This document shows positions 1 to 5,777 of a DNA stretch of 10,019 nucleotides, one piece after another; the first letter of the stretch is position 1, and every line of letters starts with the position of its first letter. This DNA comes from Burkholderiaceae bacterium (GTDB lineage: Bacteria > Pseudomonadota > Gammaproteobacteria > Burkholderiales > Burkholderiaceae_E): NCBI GenBank assembly GCA_023258775.1, contig JALQWJ010000038.1:1-10019 (forward strand), written 5' to 3'. The notes beneath the pieces were generated by a model, which did no database searches, had not been told where the DNA came from, and was given only the letters and a program-made list of their open reading frames with translations. Position numbers and translations under genes: made by a program.

Positions 1-29
1 AAGCCATAAATTCAAGTCGTGGAGGCTCA

Positions 30-215
30 ATGTCTGGCAAGCTATCGATTCCTGATCTAGAACTTATTTATGACGAACTGGCTCAAGCGATCGACTCGCT
101 TGAGCCCAATAAGCAAACCTTGTTTCTGGTGAAGCTTGTCTTGCTCAACGCCAATGAACTCGGGGATGCAGACCTCGTGAGAGCACATATCCAAGCATCG
201 CTGAAAGATTTGTAG
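30..215 (+). CDS. DUF2783 family small protein
   Basis: This is a 61-residue acidic protein with no signal peptide or membrane segment. It resembles the DUF2783 family, whose function is unknown: an LxxxDLExIYDELAxAID-like start, then a helix rich in Leu and Ala (LFLVKLVLLNANELGD, about residues 31-46) and a short C-terminal helix. The length is normal for the family. The ATG at 30 is preceded by GGAGG at 21-25, four bases away, so the start is well supported even though the frame stays open to the window edge. Any partner gene upstream is outside the window; a stop in another frame at 7-9 could be the end of one. In my recollection such genes often sit beside FAD-dependent monooxygenases, but that cannot be checked here. 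The gene converges on the monooxygenase gene that ends at 532. Confidence 0.8.
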   Translation: MSGKLSIPDLELIYDELAQAIDSLEPNKQTLFLVKLVLLNANELGDADLVRAHIQASLKDL

Positions 216-531
216 TCATCCATGGGTACTGATTGGCTGCGACCATGTTTAGGCTGCATGCCGAGTGGAGCATCACAGGGCGTTGCGCTTATTTGTCAAA
301 GTAAGATCTGAGCCATATTGCTTCGCAAAGCGGGGCAAAAAAATGGTCGGACTAAGCCGACCAAATGCACATGTTGAGAGAAGACCAAAACCATGTTGCG
401 GAGCTAATCTTAGACCGTTATCCTTATTTGAAACTTACAAGGCTGTCTTAGACATTCTTCATCTCTATGGTTTATCGCGCGGTAACTCGAATCACCGCTC
501 GGCAACGGCAATCACCGTGCGGCAACTCCGT
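216..531. other. Gene-free stretch between two convergent genes
   Basis: This 316-base stretch lies between the stop of the DUF2783 gene and the stop of the leftward monooxygenase gene. It holds a minus-strand intrinsic terminator (337-363) and three of the four units of a 20-bp direct repeat (471-530). Open frames across it have no ribosome binding site and no recognisable protein. I see no terminator for the rightward DUF2783 gene and no RNA gene. Confidence 0.6.
337..363 (-). terminator. Rho-independent terminator of the LimB-like gene
   Basis: Read on the minus strand, TGGTCGG, a six-base loop CTTAGT and CCGACCA form a perfect seven-base stem (363-344), followed directly by seven T residues (343-337). 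This is the classic intrinsic terminator layout. It lies about 170 bases past the monooxygenase stop codon, so the transcript carries a 3' untranslated region that includes the 20-bp repeats. On the plus strand the stem has no T run after it, so it should work mainly for leftward transcription. Confidence 0.8.
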
Positions 532-550
532 TTATCGTGCTGCAACTTCA
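471..550. repeat. Four tandem 20-bp direct repeats
   Basis: There are four head-to-tail units of exactly 20 bp: 471-490, 491-510, 511-530 and 531-550. The shared core is CG-Y-G-C-G-G-C-AAC with TYAYC ahead of it. Units 2 and 3 agree at most positions, as do units 1 and 4, and every unit has AAC at the same place. Unit 4 contains the last codons and stop of the leftward monooxygenase gene; the other three lie beyond that stop. On the minus strand each unit spells five codons and a stop at the same offset: EVAAR, GVAAR, AVAER and RVTAR. The bases on either side (451-470 and 551-570) do not match the unit. Confidence 0.8.
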
Positions 551-1698
551 GCCTGAAAGCGTTGGGTTGCGGCTTCGACAGCTTTACTATGTACTTCTGC
601 TAAGGCCGGCCGACTTGCTCTGGCCCGCGCCGCTGCTCCAAGCGTTGCGCCTTGACCCTGCCATTGTGGAAACACATGTCTGGCGATCAGCTCATAACTC
701 TTGCGAGTGGCATCAAAATTAGCCCAGTTGTGCGCAAGGAGCAAATACGCTCCAAAGCCACCGTTGCTTTGCTTCCAAAGTCGATCGATTTGCGCATGTA
801 CCATGTCTGGTGTGCCGATAGCTCCGAAACCGGAATCATTGACGAAAGAGATCATTTCCTTCACGTTATTGCCGGGAACTGCCATTTGCGGGAAGGCAGC
901 AACGGCTTGAAAATAGTCAAACCATTGTTCTATACCGTACTCGACGTCGCGGTAAGCCTGGTCCATGGTTTCTGCGCAGTGAACAAGGCCAACCAGTCGC
1001 CACTTGCTCCTATCAACGCTGGTTTTGTAATGTGCTGCCTGCTGTTCCATCACGTCCCAGTGAAGTGCCAGGGCATCGAAACCCGCTGCAGTTGTAGCGC
1101 CAATGGATAGAAGTCCTACGCCGTGCATGCCCGCAAGTTTGGGACCTGTAGGTGAAGCCACAGCGGGTACTGCAATGTCAAAAAGGGGTTGACTGTAGGG
1201 GCGAAGGTGTAATCGTGCCTCTTGCAAGTTCCAACGGTCGTTCTTGAAGCTAACAGGCTCATCACTTTGTAGTAGCTTCATGACCACGCCCATGCCTTCT
1301 TCGAGCAAACGGCGAGTGTCATTCTGGCTGACGCCGATCATGATCCCATCGCTTGGCAGAGACCCGGGACCCATGCCCAGCATGACCCGACCTCTCGTAA
1401 GATGGTCAAGCTGCACAATCCGTTCGGCAACCCATAAGGGATTGTGATAGCTCATGCTGACGACACCAGTGCCAAGCTTGATATAGCGTGTGCGTTGCGA
1501 GGCAACTGCGATGAGCAATTCTGGGCTCGCCGAAATTTCGCTTCCAGCCGAGTGGTGTTCGCCGCACCAAGCCTCATCATAATCACAACGATCAAGCCAT
1601 TGGATCAGTTCCAAATCCTGTTCCAAGGCGAGTGTTGGGTTGATTCCAGGCTTGTGAAATGGTGCAAGAAAAATTCCGAAACGCATCCGATGGTTCAT
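532..1698 (-). CDS. LimB-like flavin-dependent monooxygenase (luciferase-like)
   Basis: This 388-residue protein belongs to the bacterial-luciferase-like (LLM) flavoenzymes, which use reduced FMN or FAD from a separate reductase and O2 to oxygenate small organic substrates. It most resembles the limonene 1,2-monooxygenase (LimB) branch in length and motifs: RMRFGIFLAPFH near residues 4-15, DEAWCGEHHSAGSEI (41-55), LGTGVVSMSYHNPLWVAER (75-93) and LDHLTRGRVMLGMGPGSLPSD (97-117). The fold is a cytoplasmic TIM barrel with no export signal. The ATG at 1698 is preceded by AGGGAGG, giving a strong start. The substrate is not readable from sequence; limonene is only the nearest named example, since many LimB-like enzymes sit outside terpene pathways. 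No flavin reductase gene is in the window. Its Ala/Arg-rich C-terminus overlaps the 20-bp tandem repeats, and a terminator follows. It is divergent from trxC. Confidence 0.85.
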   Translation of the reverse strand: MNHRMRFGIFLAPFHKPGINPTLALEQDLELIQWLDRCDYDEAWCGEHHSAGSEISASPELLIAVASQRTRYIKLGTGVVSMSYHNPLWVAERIVQLDHLTRGRVMLGMGPGSLPSDGIMIGVSQNDTRRLLEEGMGVVMKLLQSDEPVSFKNDRWNLQEARLHLRPYSQPLFDIAVPAVASPTGPKLAGMHGVGLLSIGATTAAGFDALALHWDVMEQQAAHYKTSVDRSKWRLVGLVHCAETMDQAYRDVEYGIEQWFDYFQAVAAFPQMAVPGNNVKEMISFVNDSGFGAIGTPDMVHAQIDRLWKQSNGGFGAYLLLAHNWANFDATRKSYELIARHVFPQWQGQGATLGAAARARASRPALAEVHSKAVEAATQRFQAEVAAR

Positions 1699-1727
1699 AT
1701 CATCCTCCCTGTGGTTTGTTGGTCACG

Positions 1728-1745
1728 GGTTCATCTTGGTGAACC
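1728..1745. promoter_or_regulatory. Operator-like palindrome upstream of the LimB-like gene
   Basis: GGTTCA and TGAACC form a perfect six-base inverted repeat with a six-base spacer. It is centred about 38 bases upstream of the monooxygenase start and well upstream of trxC. The symmetric 18-bp form and position suit a dimeric repressor acting on the leftward gene. No regulator gene in the window is an obvious partner, and the arms are short enough that chance cannot be excluded. Confidence 0.35.
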
Positions 1746-1812
1746 TCGCGATAAATATCCTAGTCGCACTGGTAGCGAATGTCGAGTGGGCAGGTTCTTG
1801 AGTTTTCCGAGA

Positions 1813-1842
1813 TTGCCCTCATGTGAATCTCATGAATATTGT
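1813..1842 (+). promoter_or_regulatory. Candidate trxC promoter with internal dyad
   Basis: TTGCCC (1813-1818) and TATTGT (1837-1842), 18 bases apart, each match four of six sigma-70 consensus positions. They would give a leader of about 25 bases ahead of trxC. The spacer holds a perfect inverted repeat, TCATG-N7-CATGA (1819-1835), a suitable place for a regulator. I could not fit an OxyR-type ATAG-N7-CTAT array here, although trxC is an OxyR target in E. coli. Confidence 0.35.
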
Positions 1843-1872
1843 CTGAAGGCTTACGTATTGAGAGGAAGACAG

Positions 1873-2304
1873 ATGTTGATTCGCTGCCCGCACTGCAAGA
1901 TTAAAAATCGAATTCCAGAAGACCGGCTTGATGAAGCGCTCCAATGTGGCCGCTGCCATCAGACGATCTTTGAGGGGGCTGTGGTTGACTTGAGCGAAAG
2001 CGAATGGGCTGATATCGCAAATCACAGCAATCGGCTGATGGTGATTGACTTTTGGGCCGAATGGTGCGGACCGTGCAAAACCATGGCGCCGCAGTTTGAA
2101 ATCGTAGCGAGCCAATTACCTGCCATTCGCTTTGCGAAAATAAACACAGATCTTGCGCCAAATTTATCGTCGACTTTGGCAATTCGGAGCATTCCCACCT
2201 TGCTGCTTTGGAAAAACGGTCGAGAACTTGATCGTCGAGCCGGTGCGATGCCCGCTAGCGCACTTAGGGCCTGGCTCGAGCGCCATGGGTCAGACAGGTC
2301 TTAG
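1873..2304 (+). CDS. trxC: Thioredoxin 2 with N-terminal zinc ribbon
   Basis: This 143-residue protein has the TrxC layout. An N-terminal zinc ribbon has Cys5-x2-Cys8 and Cys25-x2-Cys28. A thioredoxin domain follows, with the active site WCGPC (Trp64, Cys65, Cys68) and the cis-proline loop SIPT (Pro108). The length matches E. coli TrxC (139), as does the NRIPEDR segment. It reduces protein disulfides in the cytoplasm, normally recycled by thioredoxin reductase, and helps repair oxidative damage. The frame is open far upstream across the antisense of the monooxygenase gene, but the ATG at 1873 has GAGGAAG just ahead and begins the zinc ribbon, so the longer reading is not used. It is transcribed alone and converges on the rhodanese gene. 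The nearby ahpCF operon supports a shared oxidative-stress role, though shared control is only inferred. Confidence 0.95.
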   Translation: MLIRCPHCKIKNRIPEDRLDEALQCGRCHQTIFEGAVVDLSESEWADIANHSNRLMVIDFWAEWCGPCKTMAPQFEIVASQLPAIRFAKINTDLAPNLSSTLAIRSIPTLLLWKNGRELDRRAGAMPASALRAWLERHGSDRS

Positions 2305-2420
2305 GTTCTCCGCTCGGGATTGAAGTGATTGGCCGAAATTCACAAGCTCGGCTTCGGGTGCTCGACACGAATGTGGATCCGCACCTTGGTGTTGATGCCG
2401 GATAAGGCAGACCACTTTGA

Positions 2421-2801
2421 TCACTCAAAAGATGGCTGATCGGGCTTGGTAGTTGGTTTTCCCGCTGCAAGCCATGCGTCGTAGCCTCCGGCAATCGAAC
2501 GCACGTGCAAATAGCCCATCTCCTTCATGGCAGCTGCAGCTAGTGCCGCCCTGCCACTTGTTTTGCAATAAAGCACAACATTCAGGTCACGCGCGCTCAT
2601 TGCGGGTGTGCTGCTTAGTTTGAATTCAAGTAAACCTCGTGGCGCGAGCACCGCGCCGGGTAAATGCCCTTGGGCAAATTCGTCGGCCTCTCTGACGTCG
2701 AGCAGCAGGTCAGCATCCTGAATTGCCAAGCTCGCCTGGTCAATACTTATTTCTTCGATACTGGCCTTGGCGGCAACGACGAGATCGTGAGCAGTCTTCA
2801 T
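2421..2801 (-). CDS. Single-domain rhodanese-like sulfurtransferase
   Basis: This 126-residue protein has one rhodanese domain. Visible motifs are LLLDVREADEF (residues 32-42, the usual DxRE turn), GHLPGA (45-50), the active-site loop CKTSGR with catalytic Cys79 (79-84), and GGYDAW (105-110) near the end. Such proteins move sulfane sulfur from thiosulfate or persulfides to cyanide or thiol acceptors. The six-residue loop is typical of rhodaneses rather than Cdc25-like phosphatases. No signal peptide is seen, so it should be cytoplasmic. The ATG at 2801 has GGGAG eight bases upstream. A start at 2870 would add 23 unconserved residues and lacks comparable support. It is divergent from the cyclic-nucleotide-binding gene and convergent with trxC. 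No sulfide-oxidation gene accompanies it, so its substrate is open. Confidence 0.88.
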   Translation of the reverse strand: MKTAHDLVVAAKASIEEISIDQASLAIQDADLLLDVREADEFAQGHLPGAVLAPRGLLEFKLSSTPAMSARDLNVVLYCKTSGRAALAAAAMKEMGYLHVRSIAGGYDAWLAAGKPTTKPDQPSFE

Positions 2802-2834
2802 GGGGTCTCCCAATAGCAATTGGTTAAATCGGAC

Positions 2835-2879
2835 GTCGGAGCGGCAGGCCGACGAGGCTCGCCAAGGCAACTGTCGGCC
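2835..2879. repeat. Overlapping inverted repeats in the rhodanese leader region
   Basis: GGCCGAC (2847-2853) pairs perfectly with GTCGGCC (2873-2879) across 19 bases. The same CCGAC also pairs with GTCGG at 2835-2839 across nine bases. The two pairings exclude each other. The element lies 34-78 bases upstream of the rhodanese start, between divergent genes, so it could be an operator pair or a leader RNA structure. It may also be chance in a GC-rich patch. Confidence 0.35.
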
Positions 2880-2962
2880 GATATGCGCTAAAGTTCAGGT
2901 CCTCCTCTGGGTTTGAGTTTTTGTCTGCACTTGGGCTTATGCGGGTCTAGAGGATGATTTGG

Positions 2963-3520
2963 ATGGAGTCTCTAAACATGGCAGTGCCGATTTCTGAAGT
3001 TCCCTTCTTTAGTGGGATGTCCGGTGAAGATTTGGCCGAGATCATGCTGTTGACACGAGCGATGGCTTTTTCCGCTGGTCAGCAGGTCTTTAAGGAAGAT
3101 GATGAGCCCGATGGCATGTATGTTGTGCTTTCAGGTTTGTTTCGGGTCTATGTCTTGGGAAAAGGCAGTGGCGCAACGCCGAAAAAGTTGCTTGCCACCC
3201 TGAAGCAAGGTGCTCATGTCGGCGAATTTGGTCTTATCGACGGTCAACCGCGATCAGCTGCACTTGAATGTGAAACCGCCGGGCAGCTTTTGTTTCTGCC
3301 TGCGCCGGCCTTTGTGAAGGTTGTCAGCGCGCGGCCCGGTGTTGCTAAAACGGTGACAGAAAATCTCTGTCGAACGGTCGCAAGCCAAAAAGGCATGATT
3401 TACAAAACTGATGAGCTTAAGCAGCGGATTCGTTCCGCACAGATCCCGCCTACAGTCGACAATATGAAGGCAATGTGCAAAATGCTTCGGGTGAATAACT
3501 ACACAATTGCGCGCAGCTAG
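2963..3520 (+). CDS. Stand-alone cyclic-nucleotide-binding domain protein
   Basis: This protein of about 185 residues has one CRP/FNR-type effector domain. FFSGMSGEDLAEI starts the beta-roll. The phosphate-binding cassette is GEFGLIDGQPRSA (about residues 87-99 from this start), with the Glu and Arg-Ser expected to contact cyclic nucleotide. A long helix follows, then roughly 40 residues (TDELKQRIRSAQ onward) in which I see no helix-turn-helix, so it is probably not a transcription factor on its own. It may bind cAMP, c-di-GMP or cGMP and act through protein contacts; this is inference. Three in-frame ATGs are possible: 2954 (AGAGG touches the codon), 2963 (AGAGG nine bases away) and 2978 (GGAG nine bases away). 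The last two are the most credible. The 3' end lies 11 bases from the convergent amidase stop. Confidence 0.8.
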   Translation: MESLNMAVPISEVPFFSGMSGEDLAEIMLLTRAMAFSAGQQVFKEDDEPDGMYVVLSGLFRVYVLGKGSGATPKKLLATLKQGAHVGEFGLIDGQPRSAALECETAGQLLFLPAPAFVKVVSARPGVAKTVTENLCRTVASQKGMIYKTDELKQRIRSAQIPPTVDNMKAMCKMLRVNNYTIARS

Positions 3521-3531
3521 CCGATCTGCGT

Positions 3532-5010
3532 TTAGTTTCTGCTGATATGGACACGCGGGAGTGCCCCATGGTTCCAGCCGCCGCTGAGTGTGCGTTCAAG
3601 CTGGGCGGCGAGTTGTAAGAGTAGACCATCGTTAGCCTGTCTGGCCTGAGCTTGAATGCCAAAAGGCAGACCATTCTCTTGACGCGCCATCGGCATGGAG
3701 ATGGCAGGTATTCCGCATAGATTACTCAAGGGTGTAAAGGCGAAGGCGCTCCAAAGCCGACGAAACCATGTATACACATTGGTTTCCGTGCTCGTTGTGA
3801 GTAGGTCTTGATGACCAATCAAGGGTGTGGCCTGCGCTGTAATCGGCGTGAGTATGATGTCCCATGACTCAAAAAAAACACCAAACCCGCGGGCGGTCTT
3901 GTTGAATACATCTTGCATTGCAAATCGTTCGCTATACGAAATGTCTTTTCCTGCCTCCCAGATCAAACGATTGATCGGCTCAATCAAATTGGCAGGGGGT
4001 TCATCGAGTTGCCTTGTTCTTAAATGTGAGGCGATCACTTGTGCGAAATTTGAGATGTAGCAAAGTGTTTGTGCCTCGAACGCTTGCTCAAAGTCAACAT
4101 CGGGGAGCCCCCAGTCAACATGGTGTCCAAGATCTTCTAATTGCTTTGCAGAACGTTCTAATATGTCACATATTGCTGGTTCGGCCGCGTAGGGCCCCCA
4201 ACGATTCGATAGCGCAATGCGCAGCCTGGGCGGGTCGGTCTTGATCAATTCACGATAGCTCTGCTCTGGCTTCCAGTACGGCATGAACTCCCCGGGTGCG
4301 CCGCCCCGGCACTGGTCAATCCAGGCGGCCGTGTCGCGCACCGTCCTGCTGATGCAGCCTTGGGTTGACACTAATCCAGTTAGGTCCGATAGCCCAGGTG
4401 CAATGGAGAAGACACCGCGTGAACATTTCATACCGATATTGCCGTTAAAGCCTGCGGGAATTCGAATCGAGCCGCCACCGTCCGTAGCGTGCGCAATCGG
4501 AACAGCACCAGCAGCAACCAAGACCGTACTGCCAGCCGATGAGCCGCAACTGCTGTACGCGGTATTCCAGGGATTTCTCGTGATGCAAATTTGCGGGTTT
4601 TCTGCGGAACTGCATACGCCAAATTCAGGTGTGCTCGTTCGACCGATAATGTTCAGGCCGGCAGCGCGGATTTTTTGTGTGAGAAAACTATCAACGCTTG
4701 CCCGATTGCCCTGCATGAAACGCGAACCCATCTCTTGCAGACGACCCTTTAGGCTCGGTCCGAGGTCCTTCATCAAAAAAGGTACGCCTCGGAAAAACCC
4801 CTTCGGATCCATGCCGTCGACCAGGGGATCTTCGATCACATCATGAAAGACCTCTCGAGCTGCGTCGAGCGAGGGATTCAAGTATTCGATCGCGGCGCTT
4901 GCCTGCTGCGCGAGTTCTTGAGCGCTGTAATCCCCGCGACTTAAACCCTGCGATAAGGCAACCGCATCGGTCTGCCCCCATTCCTTCCAGGTCATTACAA
5001 GTTTTGCCAT
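3532..5010 (-). CDS. Amidase signature family hydrolase
   Basis: This protein of about 492 residues belongs to the amidase signature enzymes, which hydrolyse C-N amide bonds through a Ser-cisSer-Lys triad. Counting from the ATG at 5010, the triad is Lys81 (in FLMKDLG), cis-Ser158 (in CGSSAGS, where most relatives have GGSSGGS) and nucleophile Ser181 (in DGGGSIRIPAG). The length fits stand-alone amidases; no gatB or gatC is nearby, and a GatA role is unlikely. The substrate is unknown. The start is uncertain: 5010 (ATG, weak ribosome site), 4995 (ATG) and 5046 (TTG) share the frame. The region just upstream of 5010 carries promoter-like and OxyR-like sequence, which argues against 5046. The gene is divergent from ahpC, so joint control by one shared region is possible. 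Its 3' end faces the cyclic-nucleotide-binding gene. Confidence 0.9.
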   Translation of the reverse strand: MAKLVMTWKEWGQTDAVALSQGLSRGDYSAQELAQQASAAIEYLNPSLDAAREVFHDVIEDPLVDGMDPKGFFRGVPFLMKDLGPSLKGRLQEMGSRFMQGNRASVDSFLTQKIRAAGLNIIGRTSTPEFGVCSSAENPQICITRNPWNTAYSSCGSSAGSTVLVAAGAVPIAHATDGGGSIRIPAGFNGNIGMKCSRGVFSIAPGLSDLTGLVSTQGCISRTVRDTAAWIDQCRGGAPGEFMPYWKPEQSYRELIKTDPPRLRIALSNRWGPYAAEPAICDILERSAKQLEDLGHHVDWGLPDVDFEQAFEAQTLCYISNFAQVIASHLRTRQLDEPPANLIEPINRLIWEAGKDISYSERFAMQDVFNKTARGFGVFFESWDIILTPITAQATPLIGHQDLLTTSTETNVYTWFRRLWSAFAFTPLSNLCGIPAISMPMARQENGLPFGIQAQARQANDGLLLQLAAQLERTLSGGWNHGALPRVHISRN

Positions 5011-5019
5011 CTCATAACT

Positions 5020-5056
5020 ATCGAAAAACTCGATTACTTTTATCAAAACAACTCGT
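5020..5056. promoter_or_regulatory. OxyR-like four-element array between amidase and ahpC
   Basis: Four tetramers lie at exact seven-base spacings: ATCG (5020-5023), CGAT (5031-5034), ATCA (5042-5045) and TCGT (5053-5056). This is the geometry of the OxyR tetramer site, ATAG-N7-CTAT-N7-ATAG-N7-CTAT. The first pair is a perfect dyad that extends to ATCGA-N5-TCGAT; the second pair is degenerate. The site ends about 93 bases before the ahpC start, directly beside a possible -35 (TTGGAC, 5056-5061), where OxyR normally contacts polymerase. On the other strand TTGATA-N18-GATAGT (5046-5017) is a possible amidase promoter overlapping it. The base identity differs from the E. coli consensus, so the call rests mainly on spacing and gene context. 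Confidence 0.45.
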
Positions 5057-5149
5057 TGGACCGATTCGATCGGGCTGTTCAGACTCCGTGTTGTGCCTGC
5101 TCATGCATTGAGCGGCCTCTTCTCCTAAACCAAGCTCAAGGAAACCAAC

Positions 5150-5713
5150 ATGTCAATCATCAATACCCAAGTCAAACCATTCAAGGCAAGCGCTTATCAC
5201 CAGGGAAAATTTATTCAGGTAAGCAACGAAAGCTTAAAAGGAAAATGGTCGATTGTTTTCTTTTACCCTGCTGACTTCACCTTTGTTTGTCCAACCGAAC
5301 TTGGTGACTTGGCGGATCACTATGACACGTTCAAGTCGCTTGGCGTTGAAATCTACGCGGTATCAACAGACACCCATTTCACCCATAAGGCCTGGCATGA
5401 CAGTTCTGAAACGATTGCCAAGGTACGTTACCCCTTAGTCGGCGACCCGACCGGCACGATCACCCGCAACTTCGGCGTGATGATCGAAGAAGAAGGCCTG
5501 GCGTTGCGCGGCAGCTTCCTGATCAACCCCGAGGGCGTCGTCAAACTTTGTGAGATCCACGACAACGGTATCGGCCGAGACGCCAAGGAGTTATTGCGCA
5601 AAGTTCAGGCAGCTCAATATGTAGCGGCTCATCCCGGGGAAGTCTGCCCCGCCAAATGGACCCCTGGTTCAGAAACGCTCGAGCCTAGTCTCGATCTCGT
5701 GGGCAAGATTTAA
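5150..5713 (+). CDS. ahpC: Alkyl hydroperoxide reductase subunit C (peroxiredoxin)
   Basis: This 187-residue protein is a typical two-cysteine peroxiredoxin, the same length as E. coli AhpC and ending in the same SLDLVGKI. The peroxidatic Cys47 sits in DFTFVCPTE and the resolving Cys166 in HPGEVCPAKW. The conserved Arg120 is in ALRGSF, and VSTDTHFTHKAWH is intact. It reduces hydrogen peroxide, alkyl hydroperoxides and peroxynitrite in the cytoplasm as a decamer-forming dimer and is recycled by AhpF. AAGGAA lies six bases or so ahead of the ATG. It is followed by ahpF after 64 bases with no terminator, so they form an operon. An extra cysteine, Cys134, is present. Base composition changes strongly inside the gene: I count 40% GC in 5161-5280 but 62% in 5441-5560. 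Confidence 0.97.
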   Translation: MSIINTQVKPFKASAYHQGKFIQVSNESLKGKWSIVFFYPADFTFVCPTELGDLADHYDTFKSLGVEIYAVSTDTHFTHKAWHDSSETIAKVRYPLVGDPTGTITRNFGVMIEEEGLALRGSFLINPEGVVKLCEIHDNGIGRDAKELLRKVQAAQYVAAHPGEVCPAKWTPGSETLEPSLDLVGKI

Positions 5714-5777
5714 GGCGATGTTGAAACTCGGTCTGGCTTAACCACGCTCAGTTACGGTTTATTTAAAGGATGCCAAC

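Noticed and set aside
471..550. CRISPR array
   Set aside because: The units are contiguous 20-bp tandem copies without spacers and there are no cas genes.
265..603. Open reading frame of 112 codons on the plus strand
   Set aside because: It crosses the minus-strand terminator and the 20-bp repeats, has no ribosome binding site and its translation looks random.
1444..1872. In-frame N-terminal extension of the thioredoxin frame, giving 286 residues
   Set aside because: It is antisense to the monooxygenase gene, shows no protein family resemblance and the ATG at 1873 has a good ribosome site and the expected zinc ribbon directly after it.
2305..2420. Possible terminator between trxC and the rhodanese gene
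   Set aside because: I found only a weak GCCGA-N11-TCGGC pairing and no T run, so it is not listed.
5011..5046. TTG start adding 12 residues to the amidase
   Set aside because: The stretch carries promoter-like and OxyR-like sequence and the added residues do not look like an amidase N-terminus.
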